Shown in pieces: positions 1 to 8,724 of a stretch of 38,601 nucleotides of DNA. Positions within the stretch are counted from its first letter, which is position 1. The number at the start of each line of letters is the position of its first letter. A model generated the notes under the pieces. It was not told the origin of the DNA, searched no databases, and was given only the letters and a program-made list of their open reading frames with translations. This DNA comes from an uncultured Pelagibacteraceae bacterium (lineage in GTDB: Bacteria > Pseudomonadota > Alphaproteobacteria > Pelagibacterales > Pelagibacteraceae): the NCBI GenBank assembly GCA_902604065.1, contig CACKXF010000012.1, positions 1 through 38,601 of the forward strand, given 5' to 3'. The position numbers and the translations under genes are program-made.

Positions 1-66
1 ATCTGTAGCAAAATTAGAGTCTTTAATTTCTTGTTTTATTTTAATTAAACTGTTTATTATACTCAT
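1..66 (-). CDS. 5' end of a leftward gene, possibly YggS-family PLP homeostasis protein (partial)
   Basis: Reading leftward from the ATG at 66-64, the frame stays open for 22 codons to the window edge (MSIINSLIKIKQEI...). This resembles the N-terminus of short cytosolic enzymes, and in other alphaproteobacteria a YggS-family pyridoxal-phosphate-binding protein lies beside the thiE/DUF3576/leuS cluster. The name rests on that neighbourhood and a loose N-terminal likeness only; no PLP lysine is visible in this fragment. Its start codon is directly back-to-back with the start of the rightward thiE-like gene (CATATG), leaving no intergenic DNA. Confidence 0.4.
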   Translation of the reverse strand, partial: MSIINSLIKIKQEIKDSNFATD

Positions 67-642
67 ATGTTTGTGCGAAAAAAAAAATACTATTTATTTA
101 TAGAAAATACTAGAGAATTTAATGTAAATTTAATTAAAATTCGAAATAAATTTAATATAATTTACAGGAATCAAAAAAAAGAAGAAGAAATTAGTAACCT
201 CATTAAGTTTAGAAATAAGTGTAGGGAAAGGGGGGTGGCTTTTTACGTATCTAATAATACTCTTTTATTATCAAAATTAAAAGCAGATGGTCTTTACATT
301 TCTGCACATAATAAAAATTTACTCTTAAATATATATTCAAAACTAGGATATAAAATAATTGGTTCCGCTCACAATCAAAGTGAGATCAATATTAAAGAGA
401 AGCAGGGCTGTAAGACGATTATGTATTCTCGTATTTTTAAAACAGATTATACTTATAAAAAAGGCTTTTTAGGTTTGCAAAAGTTTAATATAATTTCACT
501 AAGGTCAAAAGTTGATTTAGTTCCTTTGGGAGGCATTAATAAAACAAATTTAATTAAATTGAATTCTGTGATCTGTAATTCTTTCGCTTGTTTATCGCTC
601 ATAAAAAAAAAGCCGGCTAAAGTAATTAACCGGCTTTTTTAA
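67..642 (+). CDS. Divergent thiamine-phosphate synthase (ThiE/TenI)-like protein
   Basis: 191 residues, slightly shorter than ThiE (about 205-215). ThiE catalyses coupling of HMP-pyrophosphate with thiazole phosphate in the cytosol. Traces of the TIM-barrel family pattern are visible: IIYRNQ (in place of QLRxK), ADGLYIS (ADGxHLG), a KIIGSAHN segment (IGxSxH) and PLGGI near residue 155. Several substrate-binding positions of true ThiE are changed, so it may be a degenerate or repurposed TenI/ThiE-like protein. The ATG at 67 abuts the divergent gene start, and a GTG two codons on (73) is an alternative. The last codons of the gene form the upstream arm of a strong terminator hairpin, so the C-terminus and terminator share DNA. 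Confidence 0.55.
   Translation: MFVRKKKYYLFIENTREFNVNLIKIRNKFNIIYRNQKKEEEISNLIKFRNKCRERGVAFYVSNNTLLLSKLKADGLYISAHNKNLLLNIYSKLGYKIIGSAHNQSEINIKEKQGCKTIMYSRIFKTDYTYKKGFLGLQKFNIISLRSKVDLVPLGGINKTNLIKLNSVICNSFACLSLIKKKPAKVINRLF
605..640. terminator. Bidirectional intrinsic terminator between thiE-like gene and porin
   Basis: AGCCGGCTAA pairs with TTAACCGGCT (one mismatch) around a 5-base loop. The stem is flanked by a run of A on the left and T on the right, so it gives a U-tract in both directions. It sits between two convergent genes and can end both transcripts. It lies inside the thiE-like coding sequence and just after the porin stop. Confidence 0.85.
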
Positions 643-662
643 TTTTTTATATTCTAACTTAA

Positions 663-1739
663 TTAGAACGCCATTGACATAGCAACGATAGTCTCTGTAA
701 CATCGTCACCTTCTATGTAAGAAGCGTTTTTAGTCTCTGAGTTAGATACTGACAATGTCATACCACCAACTGTGTACGCAAGATCAATAGTTTCGATTTC
801 CATCTCTACTGCTGTTCTTGTTACTGCGTTAGCAACTGAAGTAGCTTTTGTTTTCTTTTCAGAATTCTCTTCAGTGTATGATACTGACAATGCATCGTTT
901 ACTGCAAAACCTAATGAGAACGCGTTGTTATCATAGTAGTTTGTCTTAGCTGTAGTAGACGCTGTGCTCATTCTTTGAGATGGTGCGTGTAATGTTTCAC
1001 CATAACCTAAAGAAACTGGGCCCATTGAATAGTTAGCTGAGTAAGAACCACCTTCGTTCTCTTGTCTTGCACCGATATTTCCTGCTGCATCCATTATGTA
1101 GTATGAAGCTGCTAAAGATAAACCATCAATTGGAGCCATTGTTACCGCGTATTGCGTCATGTCACCAACTGTTTTAGTTCCCACTACTGAGTGAACTGAA
1201 TCATTAGCTGTTCCACCTGCACCACCAACTGTAGACGCTGCTTTGAACGTCATGCTGAATGGTAAAATGTCTGCTGGAGCATGGTACTGAACGTTATTGT
1301 ACGAACTGATGTTTGAACCGTACTGCATAGTTGTACCTGCAGCTGCACCACCACCATATCCGTTATCAGAACCTACACCGTAAGCTGAATTATCGAATGA
1401 GTATTTTGTTGATAGTCCACACTCTGATATACAAACTTTAAATGTACCGTAGTCAGTACCGATTGCTAAATTAGCATCGTCTTGTACAGTAGCACCGTCA
1501 ATATCTTGAGCATATGACCATGTCATTCCGTTATCTAGTTCACCTGAAGCTGATAGTGAGAATTCGTTAGATAAACCAATTCCTTTACCAACACCATGTG
1601 TTCCAACTGTTCCACTGTTACTTAAGATTGTGTAAGTAGTTTTAACACCACCTGTCACTGCGAATTCACCAGCAAAAGCTGATGTAACTAGCATTACAGA
1701 AGTAATAGCTGAGAACAATATTTTTGTTAATTTATTCAT
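663..1739 (-). CDS. Outer-membrane porin (Gram-negative general porin type)
   Basis: 358 residues. A clear Sec signal peptide (MNKLTKILFSAIT..., with cleavage likely after AFA) is followed by Gly/Ser/Thr/Tyr/Asn-rich alternating beta-strand sequence. The chain ends in phenylalanine (MSMAF), the usual C-terminal signature for BAM-dependent insertion of beta-barrels. It should form the passive diffusion channel of the outer membrane. Codon use is visibly richer in G/C-ending and preferred codons than in its neighbours, consistent with high expression. A good ribosome-binding site (AAAGGAGA, plus-strand 1743-1750) precedes the ATG. It shares a terminator with the convergent thiE-like gene. Substrate preference cannot be told from sequence. 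Confidence 0.85.
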   Translation of the reverse strand: MNKLTKILFSAITSVMLVTSAFAGEFAVTGGVKTTYTILSNSGTVGTHGVGKGIGLSNEFSLSASGELDNGMTWSYAQDIDGATVQDDANLAIGTDYGTFKVCISECGLSTKYSFDNSAYGVGSDNGYGGGAAAGTTMQYGSNISSYNNVQYHAPADILPFSMTFKAASTVGGAGGTANDSVHSVVGTKTVGDMTQYAVTMAPIDGLSLAASYYIMDAAGNIGARQENEGGSYSANYSMGPVSLGYGETLHAPSQRMSTASTTAKTNYYDNNAFSLGFAVNDALSVSYTEENSEKKTKATSVANAVTRTAVEMEIETIDLAYTVGGMTLSVSNSETKNASYIEGDDVTETIVAMSMAF

Positions 1740-1757
1740 TGTTTCTCCTTTGTTTAA

Positions 1758-1777
1758 ACGTTAATTATAATTAACGT
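1758..1777 (-). promoter_or_regulatory. Perfect 20-bp palindrome in the porin upstream region, containing a TATAAT
   Basis: ACGTTAATTATAATTAACGT is identical to its own reverse complement. It lies 18 bases upstream of the porin ATG, just before the ribosome-binding site, and contains a perfect TATAAT reading toward the porin (1769-1764). It could be the -10 region within an operator, or a 5'-UTR hairpin. I found no convincing -35 at standard spacing. Confidence 0.5.
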
Positions 1778-1941
1778 CCCAGTTATCTTACTTTTAAGAG
1801 GAAGATAGTATTAAAAGTTGTTAAATAACTTAATTAATTCAACATATGTGATATTTTTACAACATATTAAAAAGCCCATTTTCCTTAATTTTATTGGAAT
1901 TTAGCCTAACAATGCTATTAATTGTTGTATTGAACAAAAAC

Positions 1942-2463
1942 ATGAGAATTTTAGTCAAATTATTACTTTATATTTTTATAGTTTCCATAACCGTTTCTTG
2001 TGGCAAGGGGTTTTTTAAAAAAGTGGATACAAGAAAAGTTCCTATATCAGGTCCCGAAAGAGCTAAACAAAACGTAAAGGAAGGAAGAGGTGTTTCCTTA
2101 GGTGAAATGGTCGGGGTTGGTAAAAATAATACTAATTACGAATTTAGTACATCAAATCCAATGTGGAGGGCAACTTTAGATATTTTAGATTTTTTACCTT
2201 TATCAACTGTAGACTATTCGGGAGGTGTTATTATTTCAGACTGGTATACAGATGATACTGAAAAAAATCAGGCTTTAAAAGTTACTGTACGATTTTTATC
2301 TAATGTTGTTAGGTCAAATAGTTTAAAAATAACGGTTCATCGTAAACGATGTTCTGTCGATCAGACATGCAAAATTGAATTATTTCAATCTAGGATTCAA
2401 GAAGAACTTGTCGCTTCAATTTTAAGAGAGGCAACTCTTTTAGAAAAACAAAAAAAAGAGTAA
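1942..2463 (+). CDS. DUF3576 family putative lipoprotein
   Basis: I place the start at the ATG at 1942 rather than the TTG at 1894, because a compact lipoprotein-type signal begins there ([20 protein letters not shown]). This gives 173 residues with a candidate lipidated Cys in VSC. The body has the features I associate with DUF3576: a W-R-A-T-L-D segment, FLPLS, then [12 protein letters not shown] and a V-T-V-R-F block. Function is unknown. The family is typically found immediately upstream of leuS in alphaproteobacteria, as here, where leuS begins 13 bases after its stop. A role at the cell envelope is inferred from the lipobox and from lptE two genes on. Confidence 0.8.
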   Translation: MRILVKLLLYIFIVSITVSCGKGFFKKVDTRKVPISGPERAKQNVKEGRGVSLGEMVGVGKNNTNYEFSTSNPMWRATLDILDFLPLSTVDYSGGVIISDWYTDDTEKNQALKVTVRFLSNVVRSNSLKITVHRKRCSVDQTCKIELFQSRIQEELVASILREATLLEKQKKE

Positions 2464-2476
2464 TTTAAAAAATATT

Positions 2477-4999
2477 ATGGAAAGACTTAATTTTCAAGCA
2501 ATTGAAAAAAAATGGCAACTAATTTTTGAAAAAGAAAAATTGTATAACGGTAAAGATGCCAAAAAATTTTACTGTTTAGAAATGTTTCCTTACCCTTCTG
2601 GTAAAATTCATATGGGTCATGTCAGGAATTATACAATTGGAGATGTGATAGCAAGATTTAAATATTTGAATGGATTCAATGTTCTTCATCCAATGGGATG
2701 GGATGCTTTTGGGTTACCTGCTGAAAATGCTGCAAGAGAAAATAAACTACATCCTAAAATTTGGACAGAAAAAAATATAGCCGAGATGAAAAGACAATTA
2801 AAATTAATGGGTCTCTCAATAAACTGGGATCTTGAAGTATCTACGTGTGATGAAAATTATTATAAACATCAACAAGAAATCTTTATAGATTTTTTTAATA
2901 AAGGATTTGTGAAAAAAAAAGAAAATTATGTTAATTGGGACCCAGTTGAACAAACTGTATTAGCTAATGAACAAGTTGTAAATGGAAAAGGTTGGAGATC
3001 AGGAGCTATTGTAGAAAGAAAAAAGCTTTCACAATGGTTTTTTGACATTACTAAATTTTCAGATGAATTATTGACAGGTTTAGAAGAATTAGGGGGTTGG
3101 CCTGAAAAAGTAAAAACAATGCAAAAAAATTGGATTGGTAAATCTTTAGGATGTGAAATTAAATTTAAATTATCAAAGTCTGAAGATAGTTTAACTGTAT
3201 TTACAACAAGACCTGATACGATATTTGGAGCAAGTTTTATTGCAGTTTCAGTAGACCATCCAATTTGCAAAAAATTTATCAAAGATAAAAAATTTACAAA
3301 TTTTAAGAATGAATGTCTGAAAGTCGGTACTACAGAGGAGGCTTTAGCAAATGCAGAAAAAATTGGTTTTGATACTAATTTATTTGCTTGTCATCCTTTT
3401 ATAAGCAATAAAAAGTTACCCATTTATGTGGCAAATTTTATTTTAATGGATTACGGAACTGGAGTAATTTTTGGCTGCCCTGCTCATGACCAAAGAGATC
3501 TCGATTTTGCAAAAAAATATAATCTTGAAATAACTGAAGTCGTAACAGACGATGAAAAAAACAAAAAAGATTTTAGTAAATTAAGTGATGCTTACACTGG
3601 AGAAGGAAAATTAATTAATTCAGACTTTCTAAATGGTTTGAATGTAGACTCCGCAAAAAAAAAGATTACAGATAAAGTTGAGAAGCTCAAAATTGGTAAA
3701 AAGAAGATTTCATATCGTCTAAAAGATTGGGGTATATCTAGACAAAGATATTGGGGTTGTCCTATACCAATGATCTATCTTAAAGATGGTTCAACAGTTC
3801 CTGTAGACAAAAGTGAATTACCTATAAAATTACCTAAAGACATTAGTCTGAGTGAAAGAGGAAACCCGTTAGAACATCATAAGTCTTGGAAAAATACAGT
3901 TTATAAGAAAACTGGTGAACAGGCTGTAAGAGAGACAGATACTCTAGACACTTTTGTAGATTCTTCTTGGTACTTTTTAAGATTCTGTTCACCTCAGGAA
4001 AAAGATAAGCCTTTTGATATTAATAAGATAAATTATTGGATGCCTGTAGATCAGTACATAGGAGGGATAGAACACGCAATTTTGCACTTACTTTACTCCA
4101 GATTTTTTATGAGGGCTTTAAAAAAAACAAATAATAAAATTAAAGATGATGAACCTTTTAAAGGGCTTTTTACCCAGGGTATGGTTTGTCATGAAACCTA
4201 TAAAGATAACAAAGGTAAATGGTTGAAACCAGATGAAATAGAGCAAGATAAGAAAGGAAACTTTTTAAAAATTTCCGATAAATCAAAAGTGACTGTTGGG
4301 CCATCGGAGTCAATGTCAAAATCAAAAAAAAATGTTATTGATCCTGAGAACATGATAAAATCATATGGGGCAGATGCAGTTAGATGGTTTATACTTTCTG
4401 ATAGTCCTCCAGAAAAGGATGTACAATGGTCGAATCAGGGTGTGAATGCAGCCTATAAATTTCTTCAAAAGATTTATAATTTAAATCATATTATAATTGA
4501 AAATAAAAACGAAAAAAATAAAGATGATCGAGATTTTGATTTAAAAATGAATTCTTACATAAATAAAATTACAGGTTTAATTAATAATTTTAATCTAAAT
4601 GTCGTAGTTGCAAATGTTTATGAAATATACAATCTCTTTAACAATTACTTGAGCAAAGAAATCAGTAACGTTTGTTTAAAAAGAAATTTAGTAAAATTAA
4701 TGAAGATCTTGATACCATTTACACCACATTTGGCTTATGAATGTTTAGATATGCTAGGAGTTAAAGAAAAAAATAAATGGCCATCTATTGATGCAAAATT
4801 AATTGGTCAAGAAAAAGTAAAAATAGCCGTACAATTAAATGGAAAAACAAGAGATATAATGGAAATTGAAAAGAACATGCCTGAAAAAGAAGTGTTAAAA
4901 TTATGTGATAAAAATAACAAAATTAAAGATAAAATTAAAAATAAAAATAAAATGAAAATTATTTTTGTGACAAATAGAATTATTAATTTCGTAGATTAA
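2477..4999 (+). CDS. leuS: Leucyl-tRNA synthetase
   Basis: 840 residues, close to the usual 860 of bacterial LeuRS. It charges tRNA-Leu with leucine in the cytosol. The class I signature appears as HMGH at residues 45-48 after FPYPSGKI, and the KMSKS loop appears as SMSKSKKN around residue 613 (first Lys replaced by Ser). The CP1 editing domain is present, with [12 protein letters not shown] and later GCPAHDQRD. An anticodon-binding helical domain and a short C-terminal domain ([10 protein letters not shown]-like [12 protein letters not shown]) follow. lptE starts 3 bases after the stop, so leuS-lptE-holA form one transcription unit. Confidence 0.98.
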   Translation: MERLNFQAIEKKWQLIFEKEKLYNGKDAKKFYCLEMFPYPSGKIHMGHVRNYTIGDVIARFKYLNGFNVLHPMGWDAFGLPAENAARENKLHPKIWTEKNIAEMKRQLKLMGLSINWDLEVSTCDENYYKHQQEIFIDFFNKGFVKKKENYVNWDPVEQTVLANEQVVNGKGWRSGAIVERKKLSQWFFDITKFSDELLTGLEELGGWPEKVKTMQKNWIGKSLGCEIKFKLSKSEDSLTVFTTRPDTIFGASFIAVSVDHPICKKFIKDKKFTNFKNECLKVGTTEEALANAEKIGFDTNLFACHPFISNKKLPIYVANFILMDYGTGVIFGCPAHDQRDLDFAKKYNLEITEVVTDDEKNKKDFSKLSDAYTGEGKLINSDFLNGLNVDSAKKKITDKVEKLKIGKKKISYRLKDWGISRQRYWGCPIPMIYLKDGSTVPVDKSELPIKLPKDISLSERGNPLEHHKSWKNTVYKKTGEQAVRETDTLDTFVDSSWYFLRFCSPQEKDKPFDINKINYWMPVDQYIGGIEHAILHLLYSRFFMRALKKTNNKIKDDEPFKGLFTQGMVCHETYKDNKGKWLKPDEIEQDKKGNFLKISDKSKVTVGPSESMSKSKKNVIDPENMIKSYGADAVRWFILSDSPPEKDVQWSNQGVNAAYKFLQKIYNLNHIIIENKNEKNKDDRDFDLKMNSYINKITGLINNFNLNVVVANVYEIYNLFNNYLSKEISNVCLKRNLVKLMKILIPFTPHLAYECLDMLGVKEKNKWPSIDAKLIGQEKVKIAVQLNGKTRDIMEIEKNMPEKEVLKLCDKNNKIKDKIKNKNKMKIIFVTNRIINFVD

Positions 5000-5002
5000 A
5001 TT

Positions 5003-5470
5003 ATGGTAATAAGATTAAAGTTTTTAATTATTGTATTGGCATTGTTGGTCAACAATTGTGCATATGAAAAAATAAATACACCCGGTCAAAAAGTAATATT
5101 TATTCAGGAAATAAATATAGAGGGTGATAAAAAAGCTGCATTTTTAATGAAAAGAAATCTACTTCGGGCATCAAATATTAAAAGTGAGAATAAAATCATA
5201 ATTGATATGGTTTTAGATAATCGTACCTCAATTAAAGAAAAAAATATGCAAAATAAGGTTACCAAATATGAAATGAATATAAATGCAAAAGTTACAATAA
5301 AAGAAATTACAAAAGGTATCGAAAGAACGAAAGAGTACGCAGCAAGTAAACATTATGATGTTGCTGATAAGTATTCTCAAACAATTAATAATAAAAAAGA
5401 GACAAGTGTATCGCTTGTAAACTACATAGGTGGTCTAATTGTGGAAGACCTAAAATTATCTTACAGGTAA
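5003..5470 (+). CDS. lptE: LPS-assembly lipoprotein LptE-like
   Basis: 155 residues. The N-terminus has a hydrophobic signal (RLKFLIIVLALLV) and then NNCAYE, a degenerate lipobox with Asn before the candidate lipidated Cys. The rest is a small alpha/beta protein with little recognisable motif. LptE plugs the LptD barrel that delivers lipopolysaccharide to the outer leaflet. The call depends heavily on the conserved leuS-lptE-holA order in alphaproteobacteria. The holA start follows the stop codon with no gap (TAAATG). Confidence 0.7.
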   Translation: MVIRLKFLIIVLALLVNNCAYEKINTPGQKVIFIQEINIEGDKKAAFLMKRNLLRASNIKSENKIIIDMVLDNRTSIKEKNMQNKVTKYEMNINAKVTIKEITKGIERTKEYAASKHYDVADKYSQTINNKKETSVSLVNYIGGLIVEDLKLSYR

Positions 5471-6472
5471 ATGATTGTAAAAAGTTTTTTAGTAGAAAAT
5501 AATATAAAATTAATTTTAGACTATAACTTTATCTTATTATATGGAGAAAATAGCGGACTTATTTCAGAAATAAAAAAAAAGATTTTAACAAATCATAAAA
5601 GTGATGAGATAATAAATATTTATCAAGAGGATATTAATAAAAATAAAGATATAATATTAGAAGAATCTAAGAATGTTTCCTTATTTGCAACAAATAAAAT
5701 AATATTTATCAATCAATCAAACGATAAAGTTTTCAATGACATTAGTTATTTGCACGAAAATCCTAATGGTACAAAAATTATTTTAATATCAGATATACTC
5801 GATAAAAAATCAAAAATAAGAAACTTTTTTGAAAAAGAAAAAAATTTTGTTATAGTGCCTTGTTATAATGACAACGAAATTACTTTAAAGAAAATAATTA
5901 CTACTGAGTTAAAAAATTATAACAATCTAAATTCAAATATTATAAATTTAATTATAAATTGCTCAAATTTGAATAGAAATATGGTAATAAGTAATATTTT
6001 AAAAATTAAAACATATTTTGATAATAAAATTATACAAGAAGACCAACTCGAAAAGTTATTGAATACAGACAGAAATGAATTATTTGAAAAAATTAGAGAT
6101 TCAGCTTTAATGGGTGATAAAATTAAGCTTAATCAACTACTTAATAACTTTTCGTTCTCTAAAGAAGACTCTTTTATGTATTTAAATGTATTGAACTCAA
6201 AACTGCTAAAACTGTTGGAAATACACAATAATAAAGCATCTGAAGAGAGTATAGAGGCAACTATGAACAGAATTAGACCACCGATATTTTGGAAAGATAA
6301 ACCATTAATGCTTAATCTTTTAAAAAAGTGGAATAAAAGGGACATTCAGGAGGCAATTATATATTTAAGTAAAATTGATAAGATTTGCAAAATAAATTCT
6401 GGTGTAAATGCTCTTACAATTATTCAAAACTCCATTACAAACTTGTGCTCTAGATCTTGGACTTATTTTTAA
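5471..6472 (+). CDS. holA: DNA polymerase III subunit delta
   Basis: 333 residues, as expected for HolA (about 340). It is the wrench of the clamp loader that opens the beta clamp. The sequence is strongly diverged and Lys/Asn/Ile rich, but shows the family layout: an N-terminal degenerate AAA+ part (FILLYGENSGLI, with KIIFINQS and ...TKIILISD strands), then a helical collar with RPPIFWKDKPLM near residue 270. It sits after lptE, its usual place. Its 3' end overlaps that of the convergent parB by 23 bases. Confidence 0.85.
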   Translation: MIVKSFLVENNIKLILDYNFILLYGENSGLISEIKKKILTNHKSDEIINIYQEDINKNKDIILEESKNVSLFATNKIIFINQSNDKVFNDISYLHENPNGTKIILISDILDKKSKIRNFFEKEKNFVIVPCYNDNEITLKKIITTELKNYNNLNSNIINLIINCSNLNRNMVISNILKIKTYFDNKIIQEDQLEKLLNTDRNELFEKIRDSALMGDKIKLNQLLNNFSFSKEDSFMYLNVLNSKLLKLLEIHNNKASEESIEATMNRIRPPIFWKDKPLMLNLLKKWNKRDIQEAIIYLSKIDKICKINSGVNALTIIQNSITNLCSRSWTYF

Positions 6473-7307
6473 GTTTATTTGAAATTAATTCTAATTGATC
6501 TAAATTTTTGTATGCTACAATAATTTTTCCATTATTATTTTTTTTATTAATAATAGATACTTTTAGACCCAAAGATCTTTCTAATTCCCTCTGAAGATCA
6601 AATATATTTGGATCAATTGTAAAAGATTTCGTGTTTCTCTTTTTAAGGTTTTCAATAGACCTTGCAGAAAGTTTTTTTGAGACAATTTCCTCTGCTATTG
6701 CAGATGCGTTTGGCATGCCTATTAAAGGTCTAGCTTGTCCGGCTGTTAATTCACCTTGTTCGATCATAGCTATAATATCTTTTGGCAAATTAAGTAATCT
6801 TAATGTGTTGCTTACATGACTTCTACTTTTTGACATAAATTTAGCAATCTTGTCTTGATCGTATCCAAATTCGTCATTTAATCTCTTATAACCCCTGGCT
6901 TCTTCTATAATATTTAAATCCTCACGCTGAATGTTTTCTACAATTGCAATCTCTAGCGTTTCACTATCATTTAATTCAAGAATAATAATTGGAACCTCGT
7001 GCAAACCGGCTTTTTGCGCGGCTAACCATCTTCTTTCACCAGCTACTATTTCAAACGGTTCGGAAGAAAAAGTATTTTTTCTTACTGCTATAGGTTGGAT
7101 TATTCCATTTTTTTTTATAGACTGAGATAGTTCTTCAATTTTATTTTCATCAAATATTGTTCTTGGTTGATACTTATTTCTTACTAATTCTCCGATTAAA
7201 GCCTTTTTAGCATTACTATCAATTTTACCTTTGTTTTCGGGCTTTTTTTGATCACCAAACAAGGCTGATAGTCCTTTTCCGAGACCTTTTGGTTTTTTTG
7301 AACTCAT
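6450..7307 (-). CDS. parB: Chromosome-partitioning protein ParB
   Basis: 285 residues. The N-terminus is Lys/Gly rich (KKPKGLGKGLSALFGD, the usual ParA-interacting start). Next come NKYQPR and the CTP-binding ParB box (EIVAGERRWLAAQKAG), an ENIQREDLN segment, and a helix-turn-helix (DKIAKFMSKSRSHVSNTLRLL) for parS binding. A C-terminal dimerisation region ends in a KxKGKIxVxYxNLDQLE-type motif. ParB spreads around parS and is moved by ParA to segregate origins. The start codon overlaps the parA stop by 4 bases. The 3' end overlaps convergent holA with no terminator between. Confidence 0.97.
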   Translation of the reverse strand: MSSKKPKGLGKGLSALFGDQKKPENKGKIDSNAKKALIGELVRNKYQPRTIFDENKIEELSQSIKKNGIIQPIAVRKNTFSSEPFEIVAGERRWLAAQKAGLHEVPIIILELNDSETLEIAIVENIQREDLNIIEEARGYKRLNDEFGYDQDKIAKFMSKSRSHVSNTLRLLNLPKDIIAMIEQGELTAGQARPLIGMPNASAIAEEIVSKKLSARSIENLKKRNTKSFTIDPNIFDLQRELERSLGLKVSIINKKNNNGKIIVAYKNLDQLELISNKLKNKSKI

Positions 7308-8098
7308 GCTGCGCTTCCAATTTTATTTGTTTGACTTATAAATTCTTCAGCCAGTTTGAAGTATGCTTTACTCCCACTGCATGTCTTATCATATGTTACA
7401 CATGGTTGTCCGTGTGATGGCGCTTCCGAGAGCCTTACATTTCTAGGTATTACCGATTGATAAACTTTTTCTTTAAAATAATTTCGTGCTTCCTTATCAA
7501 CTTGAGATGACAATTTATTTCTTTTATCAAACATGGTTAACAAAATGCCCCTAACATTTAATGAGGGGTTGAGGTTAATTTTAATTCTATCTATTGTTTT
7601 AACTAATTGTGTAATTCCTTCTAATGCAAAGAATTCAGTTTGTAATGGCACTAATATTTCATTAGCTGTCACTAAGGCCATTATTGTTAACAAGCTTAAT
7701 GAAGGCGGACAATCAATAAAAATATTATCATATTGATTTATAATTTCGGTATTATTATTTAAAATCTTTTTTAAAATGAAAGCTCGGTTTTCATCGTTAG
7801 CTGTTTCAACTTCGAGGCCTGAAAGATTTACGTTGGATCCAAAAATATCTAGATTTGATATATTAGTTTTTTGTAATCCTTCTCTTAAATTAATTTTTTT
7901 TATAAGAAGATTATAAATATTTTTATCGTCATCATTATTAGACTTACCAAAACCTGTTGTAGCGTTTCCTTGTGGATCTAGATCTATAACAAGATTATTT
8001 TGACCCAAAATGGACAGTGAAGCAGCCAAATTAATAACTGTTGTGGTTTTGCCTACTCCACCTTTTTGATTAATAACTGCTACGATGTTCGGTTTCAC
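7304..8098 (-). CDS. parA: Chromosome-partitioning ATPase ParA
   Basis: 264 residues, with no N-terminal DNA-binding extension (chromosomal or Soj type). The deviant Walker A box is KGGVGKTTT at residues 12-20. Walker B-like NIFIDCPPSL and the DPQGNATTGFG block are present. It forms an ATP-dependent gradient on the nucleoid that pulls ParB-parS complexes. It lies in the usual rsmG-parA-parB order, starts 5 bases after rsmG ends, and is coupled to parB by a 4-base overlap. The candidate parS site is just upstream, inside rsmG. Confidence 0.97.
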   Translation of the reverse strand: MKPNIVAVINQKGGVGKTTTVINLAASLSILGQNNLVIDLDPQGNATTGFGKSNNDDDKNIYNLLIKKINLREGLQKTNISNLDIFGSNVNLSGLEVETANDENRAFILKKILNNNTEIINQYDNIFIDCPPSLSLLTIMALVTANEILVPLQTEFFALEGITQLVKTIDRIKINLNPSLNVRGILLTMFDKRNKLSSQVDKEARNYFKEKVYQSVIPRNVRLSEAPSHGQPCVTYDKTCSGSKAYFKLAEEFISQTNKIGSAA

Positions 8099-8103
8099 AA
8101 AAT

Positions 8104-8724
8104 TTATCCCGCATTAAGAATTATTATTTTAGAATCTTTATCCGTAATGCTTTTCTCTAATCTATACTTATAATTTTTAATCTGGGAAGCTTTATTTATC
8201 TCTTCTTGTGCATTTCTTCCTTTCATGATGATCATTTTATGGTTTTTAATACAGTTTTCACGTGAAATATTCAATATTTGGGGTAATTTCTTAAAAGCTC
8301 TACAAACTATATAATTAGAATTAATTTTAACAGAATTAATATCTCTACAGACTACTTTGGCCTTTAATCCCAGGGTTTTTATTACACTGCGTAAAAAATC
8401 TGATTTTAAAGGAGATTTTTCATATAATTTCACATGAAAATTACAATTTTCATAAAATATAGATAAAACTATGCCTGGAAATCCTCCTCCAGACCCAAAA
8501 TCTGCTATACTGTTACATTTATCCTGGTTTATAAATTTCGTTAATTGTGCACTATCAAGGATATGTCTGTCCCAAACATTTTTTTCTGTGCTTTTTGAAA
8601 TTAAATTACGATTTTTGTTAAAATTAAGTAAGTATTTAACAAAATTATCTAGTTTGGTAATCTGATTTGCATTAAAATTTAAGTCTTTTAGAAGAATCCG
8701 TTTAACATTTGGCTCTGTTTTCAA
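8104..8724 (-). CDS. rsmG: 16S rRNA (guanine-527-N7) methyltransferase RsmG (GidB)
   Basis: 206 residues. SAM-binding motif [16 protein letters not shown] near residue 95 is the RsmG signature, preceded by [21 protein letters not shown]. It methylates G527 of 16S rRNA. The start (MKTEPNVKR) lies 23 bases inside the 3' end of mnmG, implying translational coupling. A parS-like palindrome is embedded in its codons for ISREN. Confidence 0.96.
   Translation of the reverse strand: MKTEPNVKRILLKDLNFNANQITKLDNFVKYLLNFNKNRNLISKSTEKNVWDRHILDSAQLTKFINQDKCNSIADFGSGGGFPGIVLSIFYENCNFHVKLYEKSPLKSDFLRSVIKTLGLKAKVVCRDINSVKINSNYIVCRAFKKLPQILNISRENCIKNHKMIIMKGRNAQEEINKASQIKNYKYRLEKSITDKDSKIIILNAG
8254..8269. 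promoter_or_regulatory. Candidate parS centromere site inside rsmG
   Basis: GTTTTCACGTGAAATA matches the widely conserved parS consensus TGTTTCACGTGAAACA at 13 of 16 positions and keeps the full 12-base palindromic core TTTCACGTGAAA. It lies about 160 bases upstream of the parA start, where parS sites cluster in many bacteria. It is the only CACGTG-centred parS-like site I found in the window. Confidence 0.7.

Noticed and set aside
1894-1941. TTG start for the DUF3576 protein
   Set aside because: Would bury the lipoprotein signal behind 16 residues; the ATG at 1942 gives a proper signal peptide.
2926-3282. 118-codon minus-strand ORF inside leuS
   Set aside because: Shadow of leuS, which has all class I motifs across this stretch; the reverse frame shows no family pattern.
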